64,000 nucleotides of DNA from NCBI RefSeq assembly GCF_013283835.1, contig NZ_CP054052.1, positions 2,294,001 through 2,358,000 of the forward strand. The letters are read 5' to 3'. The position numbers were made by a program, and so were the translations under genes. The stretch is from Poseidonibacter lekithochrous. Lineage in GTDB: Bacteria > Campylobacterota > Campylobacteria > Campylobacterales > Arcobacteraceae. Position 1 is the stretch's first letter, and each line of letters begins with the position of its first letter. The notes beneath the pieces were generated by a model that made no database searches, was not told where the DNA came from, and was given only the letters and a program-made list of their open reading frames with translations. Below, piece by piece: positions 18,032 to 27,129 of the stretch.

Positions 18032-18511
18032 TTATTTATCTGATTTTAGAGATTTTATAAATAAAATTATTGAAGATAAAAAAGAATAAATCTTTTTTGG
18101 TTTTTTCTTTGTAAGATATAAAACAATATCTTCATGACCAAATAAAGAAGCAAAAGTTACAGGAGTAGCTCCTAAGCCATTATCTTCATATTTATTTGCA
18201 CCATTCTCAACTAATAATTTTACAATATTCAAATATCCTTTAAAACAAACACCAGCTAAGGGTGTCTGTCCTCTATCATTTTTTTTATCTACTAAGGCAC
18301 CATTTTTTATTAAAAAAGAGACCATTTCTTCTTGTCGATGATAAGAAGCCAACATTATTAAGCTATTACCTTTATTATCAGATAAATCAATACTCAATCC
18401 AGCTTCTATCATTCGTGATAATTCAATTACATTCCCAACTCTTGCAAAATCAAGTGCCATTAATTGTAATTGCTCATATCTTTTCTCTTCATCTTGTGTA
18501 ATTGAAATCAT
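18032..18511 (-). CDS. Ankyrin-repeat protein beside catalase (Cj1386-like)
   Basis: 159 residues with about three ankyrin repeats: NKGNSLIMLASYHRQEEMVSFLIKNGA-type repeats spanning residues 45-145 (DRGQTPLAGVCFKGYLNIVKLL; GLGATPVTFASLFGHEDIVLYL). It begins 10 bases after katA on the same strand. In Campylobacter jejuni the small ankyrin protein Cj1386, encoded next to katA, is reported to help haem reach catalase. The same arrangement here suggests the same job. No signal peptide. Confidence 0.82.
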   Translation of the reverse strand: MISITQDEEKRYEQLQLMALDFARVGNVIELSRMIEAGLSIDLSDNKGNSLIMLASYHRQEEMVSFLIKNGALVDKKNDRGQTPLAGVCFKGYLNIVKLLVENGANKYEDNGLGATPVTFASLFGHEDIVLYLTKKKPKKIYSFLSSIILFIKSLKSDK

Positions 18512-18521
18512 AATTTATCCT

Positions 18522-19949
18522 TTACTTATCTAAAGCTTTTTTAACTCCATTTGAATAATCAACAGATACTTTCTCAAAATGAGCTAATTGTCTTTGAATA
18601 ATTTCACTTGGAACTCCGTGCATTGATTCTGCAATATTGTTGAACAACTGTTCTTTTTGATATTCGCTCATTAAATTAAATAAATCTCTTACTTGTGAAT
18701 AGTTATCATTGTTTATATTATGATCATATCTATTGGCATTCCCACTTATTTCTAAACTTGGTTCAGAATAAGAAGCATCTTGTACTGCACCATCAAAACT
18801 ATTTGGCTCATAATAAGCATTTGTAACTTCTTTTTCTTCATAATTCATAGATCCAGCTGTATGATATGTATTTACTTCTACAATTGGTCTATTAACAGGT
18901 AATGATTCATAGTGAGTCCCTACTCTATATCTATGTGCATCAGGATAAGATAGAATTCTTGCTTGTAACATCTTATCAGGTGAAAAAGAAATACCAGGAA
19001 CAATATTTGATGGAGAAAATGACGATTGTTCAATCTCATTAAAATAGTTCTTTGGATTTTCATTTAGTGTCATAACCCCAACATCTATCATTGGATAATC
19101 ACTATGAGGCCATACCTTTGTTAAATCAAAAGGATTAAAAGAAGCATTATTTGCTTGGCTTTCATTCATGATTTGGATTTGAAAATCCCATTGTGGGTAG
19201 TTTTTGTTTTCAATATTTTCAAATAAATCTCTTTGATTACTCTCTCTATCACTAGCAATTACTTTTGAGGCTGCTTCATTAGTCAAAGTTTTTATACCTT
19301 GTTTTGTTTTGAAATGGAATTTAACCCAAAATCTTTCATTTTCATTATTGATTAAACTATAAGTATGTGAACCATAACCATTTATATGTCTATAACTTTT
19401 AGGAATTCCTCTATCAGACATTAAAATAGTAACTTGATGTAAAGACTCTGGACTTAAAGACCAAAAATCCCAAGCAGCTGTATTTGATCTTAAATTACTT
19501 TGAGGGTGTCTTTTTTGAGTATGAATAAAATCAGGGAATTTTTGAGGATCTCGAACAAAAAATACAGGAGTGTTATTTCCAACTAAATCCCAATTTCCTT
19601 CTTTTGTATAAAACTTCAAGGCAAAACCTCGCACATCTCGTTCAGCATCTGCAGCACCTGATTCTCCTGCTACTGTTGAGAATCTAAGTAAAAGTCGAGT
19701 CTTTTCACCTTTTTGTAAAACATTAGCTTTTGTAAAAGCAGAAATATCATGAGTTATTTCTAATTCTCCAAAAGCACCACTTCCTTTAGCATGTACAACT
19801 CTCTCAGGTATACGTTCTCTATTTTGATGAGCAAGTTTTTCAATTAATTGATAATCTTGCATTAAAACAGGACCTCTCTCCCCTGCTGTTATTGAGTTTT
19901 GGTTATCACTTATTGGATTACCAGCTGTTGTAGTCATAGTTTTTTTCAT
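18522..19949 (-). CDS. katA: Monofunctional haem catalase (KatA type)
   Basis: 475 residues, small-subunit clade 3 catalase. Distal His53 in [16 protein letters not shown], catalytic Asn in [15 protein letters not shown], and proximal Tyr in [14 protein letters not shown]. It splits hydrogen peroxide to water and oxygen. The start at 19949 is preceded by AAAGGA 8 bases away. First gene of a unit with the ankyrin protein and divergent from uvrA. No signal peptide, so cytoplasmic. The C-terminus is normal for the family. Confidence 0.96.
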   Translation of the reverse strand: MKKTMTTTAGNPISDNQNSITAGERGPVLMQDYQLIEKLAHQNRERIPERVVHAKGSGAFGELEITHDISAFTKANVLQKGEKTRLLLRFSTVAGESGAADAERDVRGFALKFYTKEGNWDLVGNNTPVFFVRDPQKFPDFIHTQKRHPQSNLRSNTAAWDFWSLSPESLHQVTILMSDRGIPKSYRHINGYGSHTYSLINNENERFWVKFHFKTKQGIKTLTNEAASKVIASDRESNQRDLFENIENKNYPQWDFQIQIMNESQANNASFNPFDLTKVWPHSDYPMIDVGVMTLNENPKNYFNEIEQSSFSPSNIVPGISFSPDKMLQARILSYPDAHRYRVGTHYESLPVNRPIVEVNTYHTAGSMNYEEKEVTNAYYEPNSFDGAVQDASYSEPSLEISGNANRYDHNINNDNYSQVRDLFNLMSEYQKEQLFNNIAESMHGVPSEIIQRQLAHFEKVSVDYSNGVKKALDK

Positions 19950-19984
19950 TCTTTTTTCCTTTGGATAATTTTTTTCCTTAAATA

Positions 19985-20005
19985 AAGTTTATTATAGATA
20001 AACTT
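19985..20005 (-). promoter_or_regulatory. Inverted repeat upstream of katA (candidate peroxide-regulator site)
   Basis: AAGTTTAT-TATAG-ATAAACTT, a perfect 8-bp palindrome 36 bases upstream of the katA start. AT-rich palindromes of this size are typical of Fur/PerR-family operators, and katA is PerR-controlled in Campylobacter jejuni. The match to a PerR box is only approximate, so this is a suggestion. Confidence 0.35.
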
Positions 20006-20097
20006 AGTTAGTACTTAAAATTATCCTAGGAAAATAATTATCCTTTAATATTTCATAGATTATTGATTTTTTTAATCAACTATTACCTAATCTATCC

Positions 20098-20103
20098 TAT
20101 AAT
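20098..20103 (+). promoter_or_regulatory. -10 element for uvrA
   Basis: Perfect TATAAT 32 bases before the uvrA start, which puts transcription start near 20110 and leaves a leader of about 25 bases containing AAAGGCAGAG. No good -35 is visible, as is usual for housekeeping promoters in Campylobacterota. Confidence 0.55.
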
Positions 20104-20135
20104 AGACGCTTCAAAAATTAAAGGCAGAGATAAAG

Positions 20136-22949
20136 ATGCAAGATACTATTAAAATATTTAATGCTAAAGAAAACAATTTAAAAAATATTAATTTAGAAAT
20201 ACCAAAAAACAAGCTTATTGTTTTTACTGGACTTTCAGGTTCTGGTAAATCAACATTAGCTTTTGATACACTTTATGCGGAAGGTCAAAGACGATATATT
20301 GAGTCATTATCGGCTTATGCTAGACAGTTCTTAGATAAAGTAGGGAAACCAGATGTTGAAAGAATTGAAGGACTAACACCTGCAATTGCAATTGATCAGA
20401 AAACAACATCTAAAAATCCAAGATCAACAGTAGGAACAATCACAGAAGTTTATGATTATTTTAGACTTTTATATGCAAGAGTTGGAAAACAACATTGTCA
20501 TCAATGTGGAGATCCAATTTCACAAATGAGTGCTTCTGATATTATTGATCAAGTACTAAAACTTCCTGAAAACTCTAAGATAGTAATTACTGCACCTCTT
20601 ATTAATAGGAAAAAAGGTACTTTTGCTGATTTACTAGAATCTCTAAGAGGAAAAGGTTATGTAAGAGCCATGATTGATGGAGTTATGGCTAGACTTGATG
20701 AAGAAATTGAGCTTGAAAAAAATAAAATGCATACAATCAAAGTTGTAATTGATAGGGTTGTAGTAAAAGCTGAAAGTAAAGAAAGAATTGCACAAGATGT
20801 TGAAAAAGGTCTAAAAGAGAGTTTTGGGGAACTTGAAATAGAAGTTCTAAATCACGAAGCTGTAGGAGTTGAAAAACATATTCATTACTCTGAACATATG
20901 GCATGTTTTAATTGTAAAATCTCTTTTGAACCTTTAGAGCCTTTATCATTCTCATTTAACTCACCAAAAGGTGCTTGTTCATCTTGTGATGGTTTAGGTA
21001 TTAGATACGCATTAGATATGAAAAAAGTAGTAAATGATGAACTACCTTTAGAAGATGGAGCTATTAGAATTATCTATGGTTTCAATAAAGGTTTCTATTT
21101 TAAAATGTTAATTGCTTATTGTGAAGCTGCCGAAATTGACGTTACTATTCCATTTAAAGAACTTCCAGAACACCAAAGAAAAGCTGTATTACATGGTGGA
21201 ATTGAAGAAGCTAAATTTGAATGGAAAAGACATAAACTTACTAGAAAATGGGAAGGAATTGTTAAATTAGCTTATGACATGATCAAAGATGAAAAAGACA
21301 TGGCTGAGTTTATGACAGAGAAAACTTGTGATTCTTGTAATGGTAATAGATTAAAACCCTCTTCTCAAAGTGTATTCGTTGCAGGAAAAACTATTAGTGA
21401 AGTTATCAATAAACCAATTGAAGATGCTCATGCCTTTTTCCAAGATGAGAAAAACTTTGAATATTTTAGTGAAAAATATCAAATGATTTCAGCTCCAATT
21501 TTAAAAGAGATTAAAGAGAGAATATTCTTCTTAAATGATGTAGGACTTGGTTATATTACTTTAGGTAGAGATGCTAGAACAATTTCAGGTGGAGAAGCTC
21601 AAAGAATTAGAGTTGCATCACAAATTGGTTCAGGTCTTACGGGTGTTATGTACGTACTTGATGAACCTTCAATTGGTTTACATGAAAGAGATACATCTAA
21701 ACTTATTAAAACACTTAAAGCCTTACAAGAAAAAGGTAATACTGTAATTGTAGTTGAACATGATAAAGAGACTATTGAAGCTGCTGATTATATTGTAGAT
21801 ATTGGTCCAAATGCTGGTAAATATGGTGGAGAAGTTGTATTCAATGGAACACTTAAACAAATGAATAAAGCCAAGACTTTAACAGCTCAATATATGACTG
21901 GTAAGAAAAAGATTGATTACCAATACAATAGACCTCAAGAAGAGTTTATTGAAATTAAAAATGTAACTATTAATAATATTAAAGACTTAGATGTAAAAAT
22001 TCCTCTTAAAAACCTTTGTGCAATTACAGGAGTTTCAGGTTCTGGTAAATCATCTTTAATTTTACAAACTTTATTACCAGTTGCAAAAGAGTTATTAAAC
22101 CATGCAAGAAAAGTAAAAAAAGTTGATGGTGTAGAAATCGAAGGTTTAGACGTACTTGATAAAGTAATTTACTTAGACCAATCACCTATTGGAAGAACTC
22201 CAAGATCTAACCCTGCAACATATACAGGATTAATGGATGAACTAAGAGGTCTGTTTGCTAAAACAAAAGAAGCAGAAATCAGAGGTTATAAAATTGGTAG
22301 ATTCTCATTTAACGTAAAAGGCGGTAGATGTGAAAAATGTCAAGGAGAAGGTGAAATCAAAATTGAGATGCACTTCTTACCAGATATTATGGTTAAATGT
22401 GACGACTGTTTAGGTCAAAGATATAACACACAAACTTTAGAGATTTACTACAAAGGTAAAAATATATCTGATGTATTAAATATGAGTGTAGATGAAGCAT
22501 TAGAATTCTTTATAAAAGTACCAAAAATTCATGCCAAACTAAAAACACTTTCTGATGTTGGTTTAGGTTATATTACTCTTGGTCAAAATGCAGTAACACT
22601 ATCAGGTGGAGAAGCTCAGAGAATTAAACTATCTAAAGAGTTAAGTAAAAAAGATACTGGAAATACTCTTTATGTATTAGATGAACCAACAACTGGGCTT
22701 CACTTTGCTGATGTTGATAGACTTACAAAAGTATTACATCACTTAGTTGATTTAGGAAATTCAGTATTAGTAATTGAACATAATCTTGATGTAGTTAAAA
22801 ACTCAGACTGGGTAATTGATATGGGTCCTGAAGGTGGAAATAAAGGTGGGTTATTAGTTGATGAAGGTACACCAAAACACTTAGCAGCAAATCATAAAAA
22901 ATCTGGTTCTTACACTGGATACTATTTAGATAAAGAGTTCCAAAACTAA
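20136..22949 (+). CDS. uvrA: Excinuclease ABC subunit A
   Basis: 937 residues, the standard length. Damage-recognition ATPase of nucleotide excision repair. Two ABC modules: Walker A GLSGSGKST (about 32-40) and GVSGSGKSS (about 635-643); signature sequences TISGGEAQR and TLSGGEAQR; Walker B VLDEPSIGLH and VLDEPTTGLH. Zinc-binding CxxC pairs occur in the first half (CHQCGD, CFNC/CSSC) and the second (CEKCQG/CDDCLG). The stop overlaps the following DUF309 gene by one base. Confidence 0.98.
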   Translation: MQDTIKIFNAKENNLKNINLEIPKNKLIVFTGLSGSGKSTLAFDTLYAEGQRRYIESLSAYARQFLDKVGKPDVERIEGLTPAIAIDQKTTSKNPRSTVGTITEVYDYFRLLYARVGKQHCHQCGDPISQMSASDIIDQVLKLPENSKIVITAPLINRKKGTFADLLESLRGKGYVRAMIDGVMARLDEEIELEKNKMHTIKVVIDRVVVKAESKERIAQDVEKGLKESFGELEIEVLNHEAVGVEKHIHYSEHMACFNCKISFEPLEPLSFSFNSPKGACSSCDGLGIRYALDMKKVVNDELPLEDGAIRIIYGFNKGFYFKMLIAYCEAAEIDVTIPFKELPEHQRKAVLHGGIEEAKFEWKRHKLTRKWEGIVKLAYDMIKDEKDMAEFMTEKTCDSCNGNRLKPSSQSVFVAGKTISEVINKPIEDAHAFFQDEKNFEYFSEKYQMISAPILKEIKERIFFLNDVGLGYITLGRDARTISGGEAQRIRVASQIGSGLTGVMYVLDEPSIGLHERDTSKLIKTLKALQEKGNTVIVVEHDKETIEAADYIVDIGPNAGKYGGEVVFNGTLKQMNKAKTLTAQYMTGKKKIDYQYNRPQEEFIEIKNVTINNIKDLDVKIPLKNLCAITGVSGSGKSSLILQTLLPVAKELLNHARKVKKVDGVEIEGLDVLDKVIYLDQSPIGRTPRSNPATYTGLMDELRGLFAKTKEAEIRGYKIGRFSFNVKGGRCEKCQGEGEIKIEMHFLPDIMVKCDDCLGQRYNTQTLEIYYKGKNISDVLNMSVDEALEFFIKVPKIHAKLKTLSDVGLGYITLGQNAVTLSGGEAQRIKLSKELSKKDTGNTLYVLDEPTTGLHFADVDRLTKVLHHLVDLGNSVLVIEHNLDVVKNSDWVIDMGPEGGNKGGLLVDEGTPKHLAANHKKSGSYTGYYLDKEFQN

Positions 22950-23299
22950 TGAAAATAGATTATTCAATATTCAATCAAGAAACAGCAATAGATAGATTTA
23001 TCTTTGCTGTAGAAAATAAATATTATGTGGAAGCACATGAATTACTAGAAGATGATTGGAATGAATTTAAAAGACAAGGTCAAAGAGAAAAAGCTTTAGT
23101 TCTAAAAGGTTTAATTAATGGAGCAACAGCTCTTGCTTTATATCATATAAAGAAAAAACCTCATGGACACAAAAAAGTTTGGCCTGCTTTTGAAAAGTAC
23201 ATTCCCCTACTTGATGAAGTAGAGTTAGATCAAAAAGAGAAATTCTACAAAGCCAAAGAATTATTAATAGAACTAAATAACAAATTGATTACAGAGTAA
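22949..23299 (+). CDS. DUF309 domain protein
   Basis: 116 residues. The helical sequence has the DUF309 pattern: YYVEAHELLEDDWNEFKRQGQ, then LKGLINGATALALYHIKKKPHGHKK. The conserved HE and W residues and the LKGLI stretch are present. Function unknown; family members are small all-helical proteins. Its ATG shares the last base of the uvrA stop (TAATG), so it is translated together with uvrA. Confidence 0.8.
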   Translation: MKIDYSIFNQETAIDRFIFAVENKYYVEAHELLEDDWNEFKRQGQREKALVLKGLINGATALALYHIKKKPHGHKKVWPAFEKYIPLLDEVELDQKEKFYKAKELLIELNNKLITE

Positions 23300-23368
23300 A
23301 CAAGCATAAAATTTAAATAACTAAAAAAATGATATAATTATTAGTAATAACTTAAAAAGGTTTTACTA

Positions 23369-24730
23369 ATGATTATAAAAAAAATTCTTTTAATTACACT
23401 ATTTATCTTTTCTTATTTAAATGCAGATATAAATCTTACAGCAAAAGAAGAAGCCTTTCTTCGAAATACAAACATTAATGCCATAAGTACAGCAACTTGG
23501 GCACCTCTAAATATGTATAATGACAAAAAACAATTATCAGGAATCTGTATAGATTTTTGGGAACTGCTGAAGAAAAAAGCCAATATAAAATCACAAACAA
23601 TTATTGCAAAAGATTGGCATACTGTTTTATCAAATATTGAAAATAAAAGTGCTGACATTACTTTTGGTACCTCTTTTGATTCAAAAAAACTATCTTATGC
23701 AAATTTCACTACTTCATATATCTCTTTTCCAATTGCTTTTGCAACTTTACATGATGAAAGATTTATTCCTAATGCTAGTTACTTAGAAGGTAAAACCGTA
23801 GCAGTTGGAGAAAACTATAGTTCTCATATAATTATGAAAAAGAACTTCCCTAAAATAAACTTTGTACCAGTTAAAAATACAGAAGAAGCACTAAAACTAT
23901 TAAGTGCCGAAAAAGTGGATGCAGTAATAGATATATTACCTGTAATTGCTCATTTGATTTCCCATAAAGGCTATTATAATTTAAAAATCTCGGGAACAAG
24001 TAAATATGAGGTAAGTATGACATTTATGATAAGAAAAGATTACAAAGAATTAAAAAGTATTTTAGATAAATATATTATACAAATTACATCAATGGAAAAA
24101 GAAGCCATTATCAAAGAGTGGTTAACTGTAAAATTTGATAAAAGAATTATTGATTATAAATATATATTTCAAGCTTTAATACTTATTTTTATAATAGTTC
24201 TTTTTTATACCTTCAAAAAAATGGATTTAAAAAAATATAATGAAAAAATAGAAAAACTATCAAAAATTGATTCTTTAACAAATCTAAATAATAGACAAGC
24301 AATTGATTCAAAACTTACAAAACTAAAAGGAAAAAGGTTTTCTTTAGTTTTAATAGATATTGATCACTTTAAAGAAATCAATGATATTTATGGACATAAA
24401 AGTGGAGATGAAGTTTTAATAGAGTTTGCAAATATTCTAAAAATAAATCTAAAAAAGAATCAAGATATTGGAAGATGGGGAGGAGAAGAATTTTTATTAA
24501 TATATGAAGGTCAAACAGAATCACAAGCTGCTATTATTGCCAATGATTTAAAATATATAATTGAAAACCATGATTTTAAAATAAGAAAAGTTACTGCTTC
24601 TTTTGGTATTAGTGAAGCTAATAAAGATAGTGATATAAAAAATGTATTAGCAAATGCAGATAATGCTTTGTATAAAGCTAAGGAGAGAGGAAGAAATCAA
24701 GTAATAATTTCTTCTAACTTGATTTCCTAA
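23369..24730 (+). CDS. Periplasmic-sensor diguanylate cyclase (SBP family 3 + GGDEF)
   Basis: 453 residues: signal peptide (1-19, ending YLNADIN), a periplasmic amino-acid-type solute-binding domain (about 25-250, ATWAPLNMY ... GICIDFWELLKKK ... SADITFGTSF ... VDAVIDILPV), one membrane helix (about 266-284), then a GGDEF domain (about 290-450) with LVLIDIDHFKEINDIYGHKSGDEVL and active-site GGEEF in GRWGGEEFLLIY. It probably makes c-di-GMP in response to a periplasmic ligand. No RxxD inhibitory site is obvious. The 3' end overlaps the convergent gene by 4 bases. Confidence 0.9.
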   Translation: MIIKKILLITLFIFSYLNADINLTAKEEAFLRNTNINAISTATWAPLNMYNDKKQLSGICIDFWELLKKKANIKSQTIIAKDWHTVLSNIENKSADITFGTSFDSKKLSYANFTTSYISFPIAFATLHDERFIPNASYLEGKTVAVGENYSSHIIMKKNFPKINFVPVKNTEEALKLLSAEKVDAVIDILPVIAHLISHKGYYNLKISGTSKYEVSMTFMIRKDYKELKSILDKYIIQITSMEKEAIIKEWLTVKFDKRIIDYKYIFQALILIFIIVLFYTFKKMDLKKYNEKIEKLSKIDSLTNLNNRQAIDSKLTKLKGKRFSLVLIDIDHFKEINDIYGHKSGDEVLIEFANILKINLKKNQDIGRWGGEEFLLIYEGQTESQAAIIANDLKYIIENHDFKIRKVTASFGISEANKDSDIKNVLANADNALYKAKERGRNQVIISSNLIS

Positions 24731-25080
24731 GAAGCACTATTTAAATTCATTAGGTATGATTTTAACTTCATCATATCTTCTGTAGGATACTGGTTTTCAG
24801 AACTTCCTCTTTGAGCTCTTACAAAAAAATCTTGAGATGAATTGTTAAACCCAAAATTTGTATTAGTAAGTGTTAATTCATAAGTGTTTGCAGAACTATT
24901 TAATTCTGCTTTTTTAACTTCAGAACTTTTGTCAGCTTTTAAAAACTCTTCTTGCTGAACTTCTTGTAATTGATTTCGTTCACTAAGTTTTGAAGTTTCA
25001 CTAGATGAATGCACTTGTTCTACTTCTATAGCTTTAGCGTCAATATATTGATCAAGCTTAGGTATTAGTCCAAATTCCAT
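24727..25080 (-). CDS. Small unknown protein with very strong expression signals
   Basis: 117 residues, starting MEFGLIPKLDQYIDAK. The longer open frame is rejected because the ATG at 25080 has a consensus AGGAGG 3 bases upstream and the promoter overlaps the extra codons. A low-complexity polar middle (about 20-68: Ser/Glu/Gln/Lys) joins a folded-looking C-terminal part (ELTLTNTNFGFNNSSQDFFVRAQRG-type, 70-97, then PTEDMMKLKSYLMNL). No signal peptide or membrane helix. Not recognised. Confidence 0.7.
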   Translation of the reverse strand: MEFGLIPKLDQYIDAKAIEVEQVHSSSETSKLSERNQLQEVQQEEFLKADKSSEVKKAELNSSANTYELTLTNTNFGFNNSSQDFFVRAQRGSSENQYPTEDMMKLKSYLMNLNSAS

Positions 25081-25113
25081 TACATCCTCCTTCAAATGAA
25101 ACTTTATAATAAT

Positions 25114-25143
25114 ATTATACACGATTTCTATTGTTTTTGTCAA
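25114..25143 (-). promoter_or_regulatory. Consensus sigma-70 promoter for the small unknown gene
   Basis: On the minus strand: TTGACA (25143-25138), an 18-base spacer, TATAAT (25119-25114). Both hexamers match consensus exactly. Predicted transcription start near 25107, giving a 27-base leader with AGGAGG. Few promoters in this genome stretch have a -35 this good. Confidence 0.75.
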
Positions 25144-25159
25144 AATGTTAAGTTTATTT

Positions 25160-25168
25160 TGCTATTAT
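25160..25168 (+). promoter_or_regulatory. Extended -10 element for the leader/CNNM/carbonic anhydrase operon
   Basis: TGCTATTAT matches the extended -10 pattern TGnTATAAT with one change. Transcription would start near 25175, about 27 bases before the leader TTG at 25202. Confidence 0.4.
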
Positions 25169-25201
25169 TAGTTACTATTTATTTATTCAAAGGAGTCTTT
25201 A

Positions 25202-25261
25202 TTGGAAGATAATTCCCAGAGGTGCAATTTTATTACGAGTGAGCACAAATGGAAATCTTAG
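25202..25261 (+). CDS. Possible 19-residue leader peptide overlapping the CNNM gene
   Basis: TTG start with AAAGGAG 6 bases upstream, then 19 codons encoding MEDNSQRCNFITSEHKWKS and a TAG stop at 25259-25261, 12 bases inside the CNNM gene whose ATG is at 25249 in another frame. The CNNM ATG itself has only a weak GAGTGAG site. Ribosomes finishing the leader could restart at the ATG, as in translational coupling or attenuation. The evidence is the ribosome site and geometry only. Confidence 0.45.
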   Translation: MEDNSQRCNFITSEHKWKS

Positions 25262-26295
25262 TCTTACTATTTTTCGCTGTTGTAGGAGTTTCATTCCTAT
25301 GTTCTATTTTAGAATCTATCTTACTATCTACTAATGTATCGTATATTGCTGTCCTTGAGAAGAAAAACCCAACTGCTGGTAAACTTCTTAAAAAACTAAA
25401 AGGTGATATTGATATCTCTATAGCATCTATTCTTATTTTAAACACTATTGCAAATACACTTGGAGCAACTGCCATTGGGGTACAAGCACAAAATGTATTC
25501 GGTGGTGATAAAACACTTGTTATGATTACTTCAATTGTTTTAACTTTTTTGATTTTATTTTTTGCCGAAATTATTCCTAAAACAATCGGTGCAGTTTACT
25601 GGAAGCAACTAGCTCCAATTGCAGGAAGAATTATCAAAATATTTATTTTCATTACATACCCTCTTATTATAATCACACAATTTGTGACTAAAAAAATTGG
25701 TTCAGATAATAATGATTCAATATCAAGAGAAGAGTTAATTCACTCTACTTTATTAAGTGAAGAAGAAGGAATTATTGGAGATTTAGAATCAGATATTATA
25801 GAAAATACTTTAACTCTGAATAATATGAAAATCAAGGATATTTTAACTCCTAGATCTGTTGTTTACGCTATTGACAAAAGAAATTCAATAAAAGATATTA
25901 TTGAAGACAAAAGAACTTTTAAATTCTCAAGAGTTCCTATTTATGATGGAAGCATTGACAATATTGTTGGTTTAGTTTTAACAAAAAAACTATTCAAACA
26001 AGCACTTATTGACAAAGACGTTACAATAGAATCTATTATGAAACCAGTTATTTCATTAAATGAAAATATTCCTGTATCAAAAGCATTAAATATGTTTATT
26101 CAAAAGAAAGAACACATGTTTATAGTGGCTGATTCATATGATCAAACAGAAGGTATTGTTACATTAGAAGATTGTATTGAAACACTTCTTGGATTAGAAA
26201 TCATGGATGAATCCGATACAACTCCGGATATGAGAAGACTTGCTTTAAATAAAATGAAAGCAAAAAGAAAAGAAAAGGAGAGAGAAAGTAAATGA
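25249..26295 (+). CDS. CNNM/CorC (HlyC)-family membrane protein
   Basis: 348 residues. N-terminal CNNM/DUF21 transmembrane domain (about 1-150, three or four helices; SFLCSILESILLSTN, FFAEIIPKTIGAVYWKQLAP), then a CBS-pair domain (about 190-325; ILTPRSVVYAID, FSRVPIYDGSIDNIVGLVLTK, GIVTLEDCIETLLG). The family is linked to Mg2+/divalent or Na+-coupled ion transport. A second copy is at 60748-61803. The stop overlaps the carbonic anhydrase start by 4 bases. Confidence 0.88.
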   Translation: MEILVLLFFAVVGVSFLCSILESILLSTNVSYIAVLEKKNPTAGKLLKKLKGDIDISIASILILNTIANTLGATAIGVQAQNVFGGDKTLVMITSIVLTFLILFFAEIIPKTIGAVYWKQLAPIAGRIIKIFIFITYPLIIITQFVTKKIGSDNNDSISREELIHSTLLSEEEGIIGDLESDIIENTLTLNNMKIKDILTPRSVVYAIDKRNSIKDIIEDKRTFKFSRVPIYDGSIDNIVGLVLTKKLFKQALIDKDVTIESIMKPVISLNENIPVSKALNMFIQKKEHMFIVADSYDQTEGIVTLEDCIETLLGLEIMDESDTTPDMRRLALNKMKAKRKEKERESK

Positions 26296-27038
26296 GTTTT
26301 AAAAACACGATAATTAGTATTTTTGTAGTATTTGTACTAGCGTTAATGATTGCAGATGGTGAACCTGAGCCAATGGCACACTGGTCTTATGAAGGTGAAG
26401 AGGGTCCAAAAAACTGGTCTGAACTTGATGAGAGATATTCTATGTGTATTGAAGGGTCAAATCAATCACCAATTAATATCACTAATACAATCGAAGCAAA
26501 ACTTTTACCTTTAGAATTAGAAGATAATTCAAAGGGAACTACTTTTATTAATAATGGACATACTGTACAAGTAAACTTTGCAGGTGGAAGTACATTAACA
26601 CTAGATGGTAAAACATATAGTTTAAAACAAGCTCATTTCCATACACCAAGTGAAAATATAATTGAAGGTAAATCTTACCCAATGGAAGCACATTTAGTTC
26701 ATGCAAGTGGATCAAGTTTAGCAGTAATTGGTGTAATGTTTGAAGTTTCAAATGATAACACTGTATTAAATAAAATCTTAAGAAATTTACCTGAAAATGA
26801 AGGTGATTCAAATGAACTTAAATCACTTGTTTCTGGATATGAATTATTACCTGAAATCAAAGATTACTACAGATTTAATGGTTCTTTAACTACTCCACCT
26901 TGTTCTGAAGGTGTTAAATGGGTTGTGTTAAAAACTCCTGTACAAATATCTGAAAGTCAATTAAAAGACTTTACTTCTGTTATGCCTGAAAATAACAGAC
27001 CAGTTCAAGAAATTAACGCAAGAACTATCTTACACTAA
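26292..27038 (+). CDS. Periplasmic alpha-carbonic anhydrase
   Basis: 248 residues with an N-terminal signal/hydrophobic segment (about 5-21). Zinc ligands His115, His117 (QAHFHTPSEN) and His134 (EAHLVHASG) are all present; QSPINI and GSLTTPPCSEGVKW are signature blocks, and Cys52 with the Cys of PPCSEG can form the usual disulfide. It interconverts CO2 and bicarbonate outside the cytoplasm. In Helicobacter the periplasmic alpha enzyme supports acid acclimation. The ATGA overlap with the CNNM gene shows one operon; a terminator follows. Confidence 0.95.
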   Translation: MSFKNTIISIFVVFVLALMIADGEPEPMAHWSYEGEEGPKNWSELDERYSMCIEGSNQSPINITNTIEAKLLPLELEDNSKGTTFINNGHTVQVNFAGGSTLTLDGKTYSLKQAHFHTPSENIIEGKSYPMEAHLVHASGSSLAVIGVMFEVSNDNTVLNKILRNLPENEGDSNELKSLVSGYELLPEIKDYYRFNGSLTTPPCSEGVKWVVLKTPVQISESQLKDFTSVMPENNRPVQEINARTILH

Positions 27039-27060
27039 TTTCTTAAAACAGCTACGTATA

Positions 27061-27094
27061 AAAGAGAGTGTCATTTGACATTCTCTTTTTTTTT
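27061..27094 (+). terminator. Terminator of the CNNM/carbonic anhydrase operon
   Basis: AGAGAGTGTC-ATTT-GACATTCTCT stem (one G-U pair) followed by a run of T residues to 27094. A textbook intrinsic terminator 22 bases after the carbonic anhydrase stop. Confidence 0.88.
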
Positions 27095-27129
27095 ATATAA
27101 ACTTCATAAAAATATTTTAAAGAGACCTA

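Noticed and set aside
24727-25143. 138-residue form of the small unknown gene
   Set aside because: The extra codons cover the promoter -10 and the predicted transcription start, and the ATG at 25080 has a consensus ribosome site.
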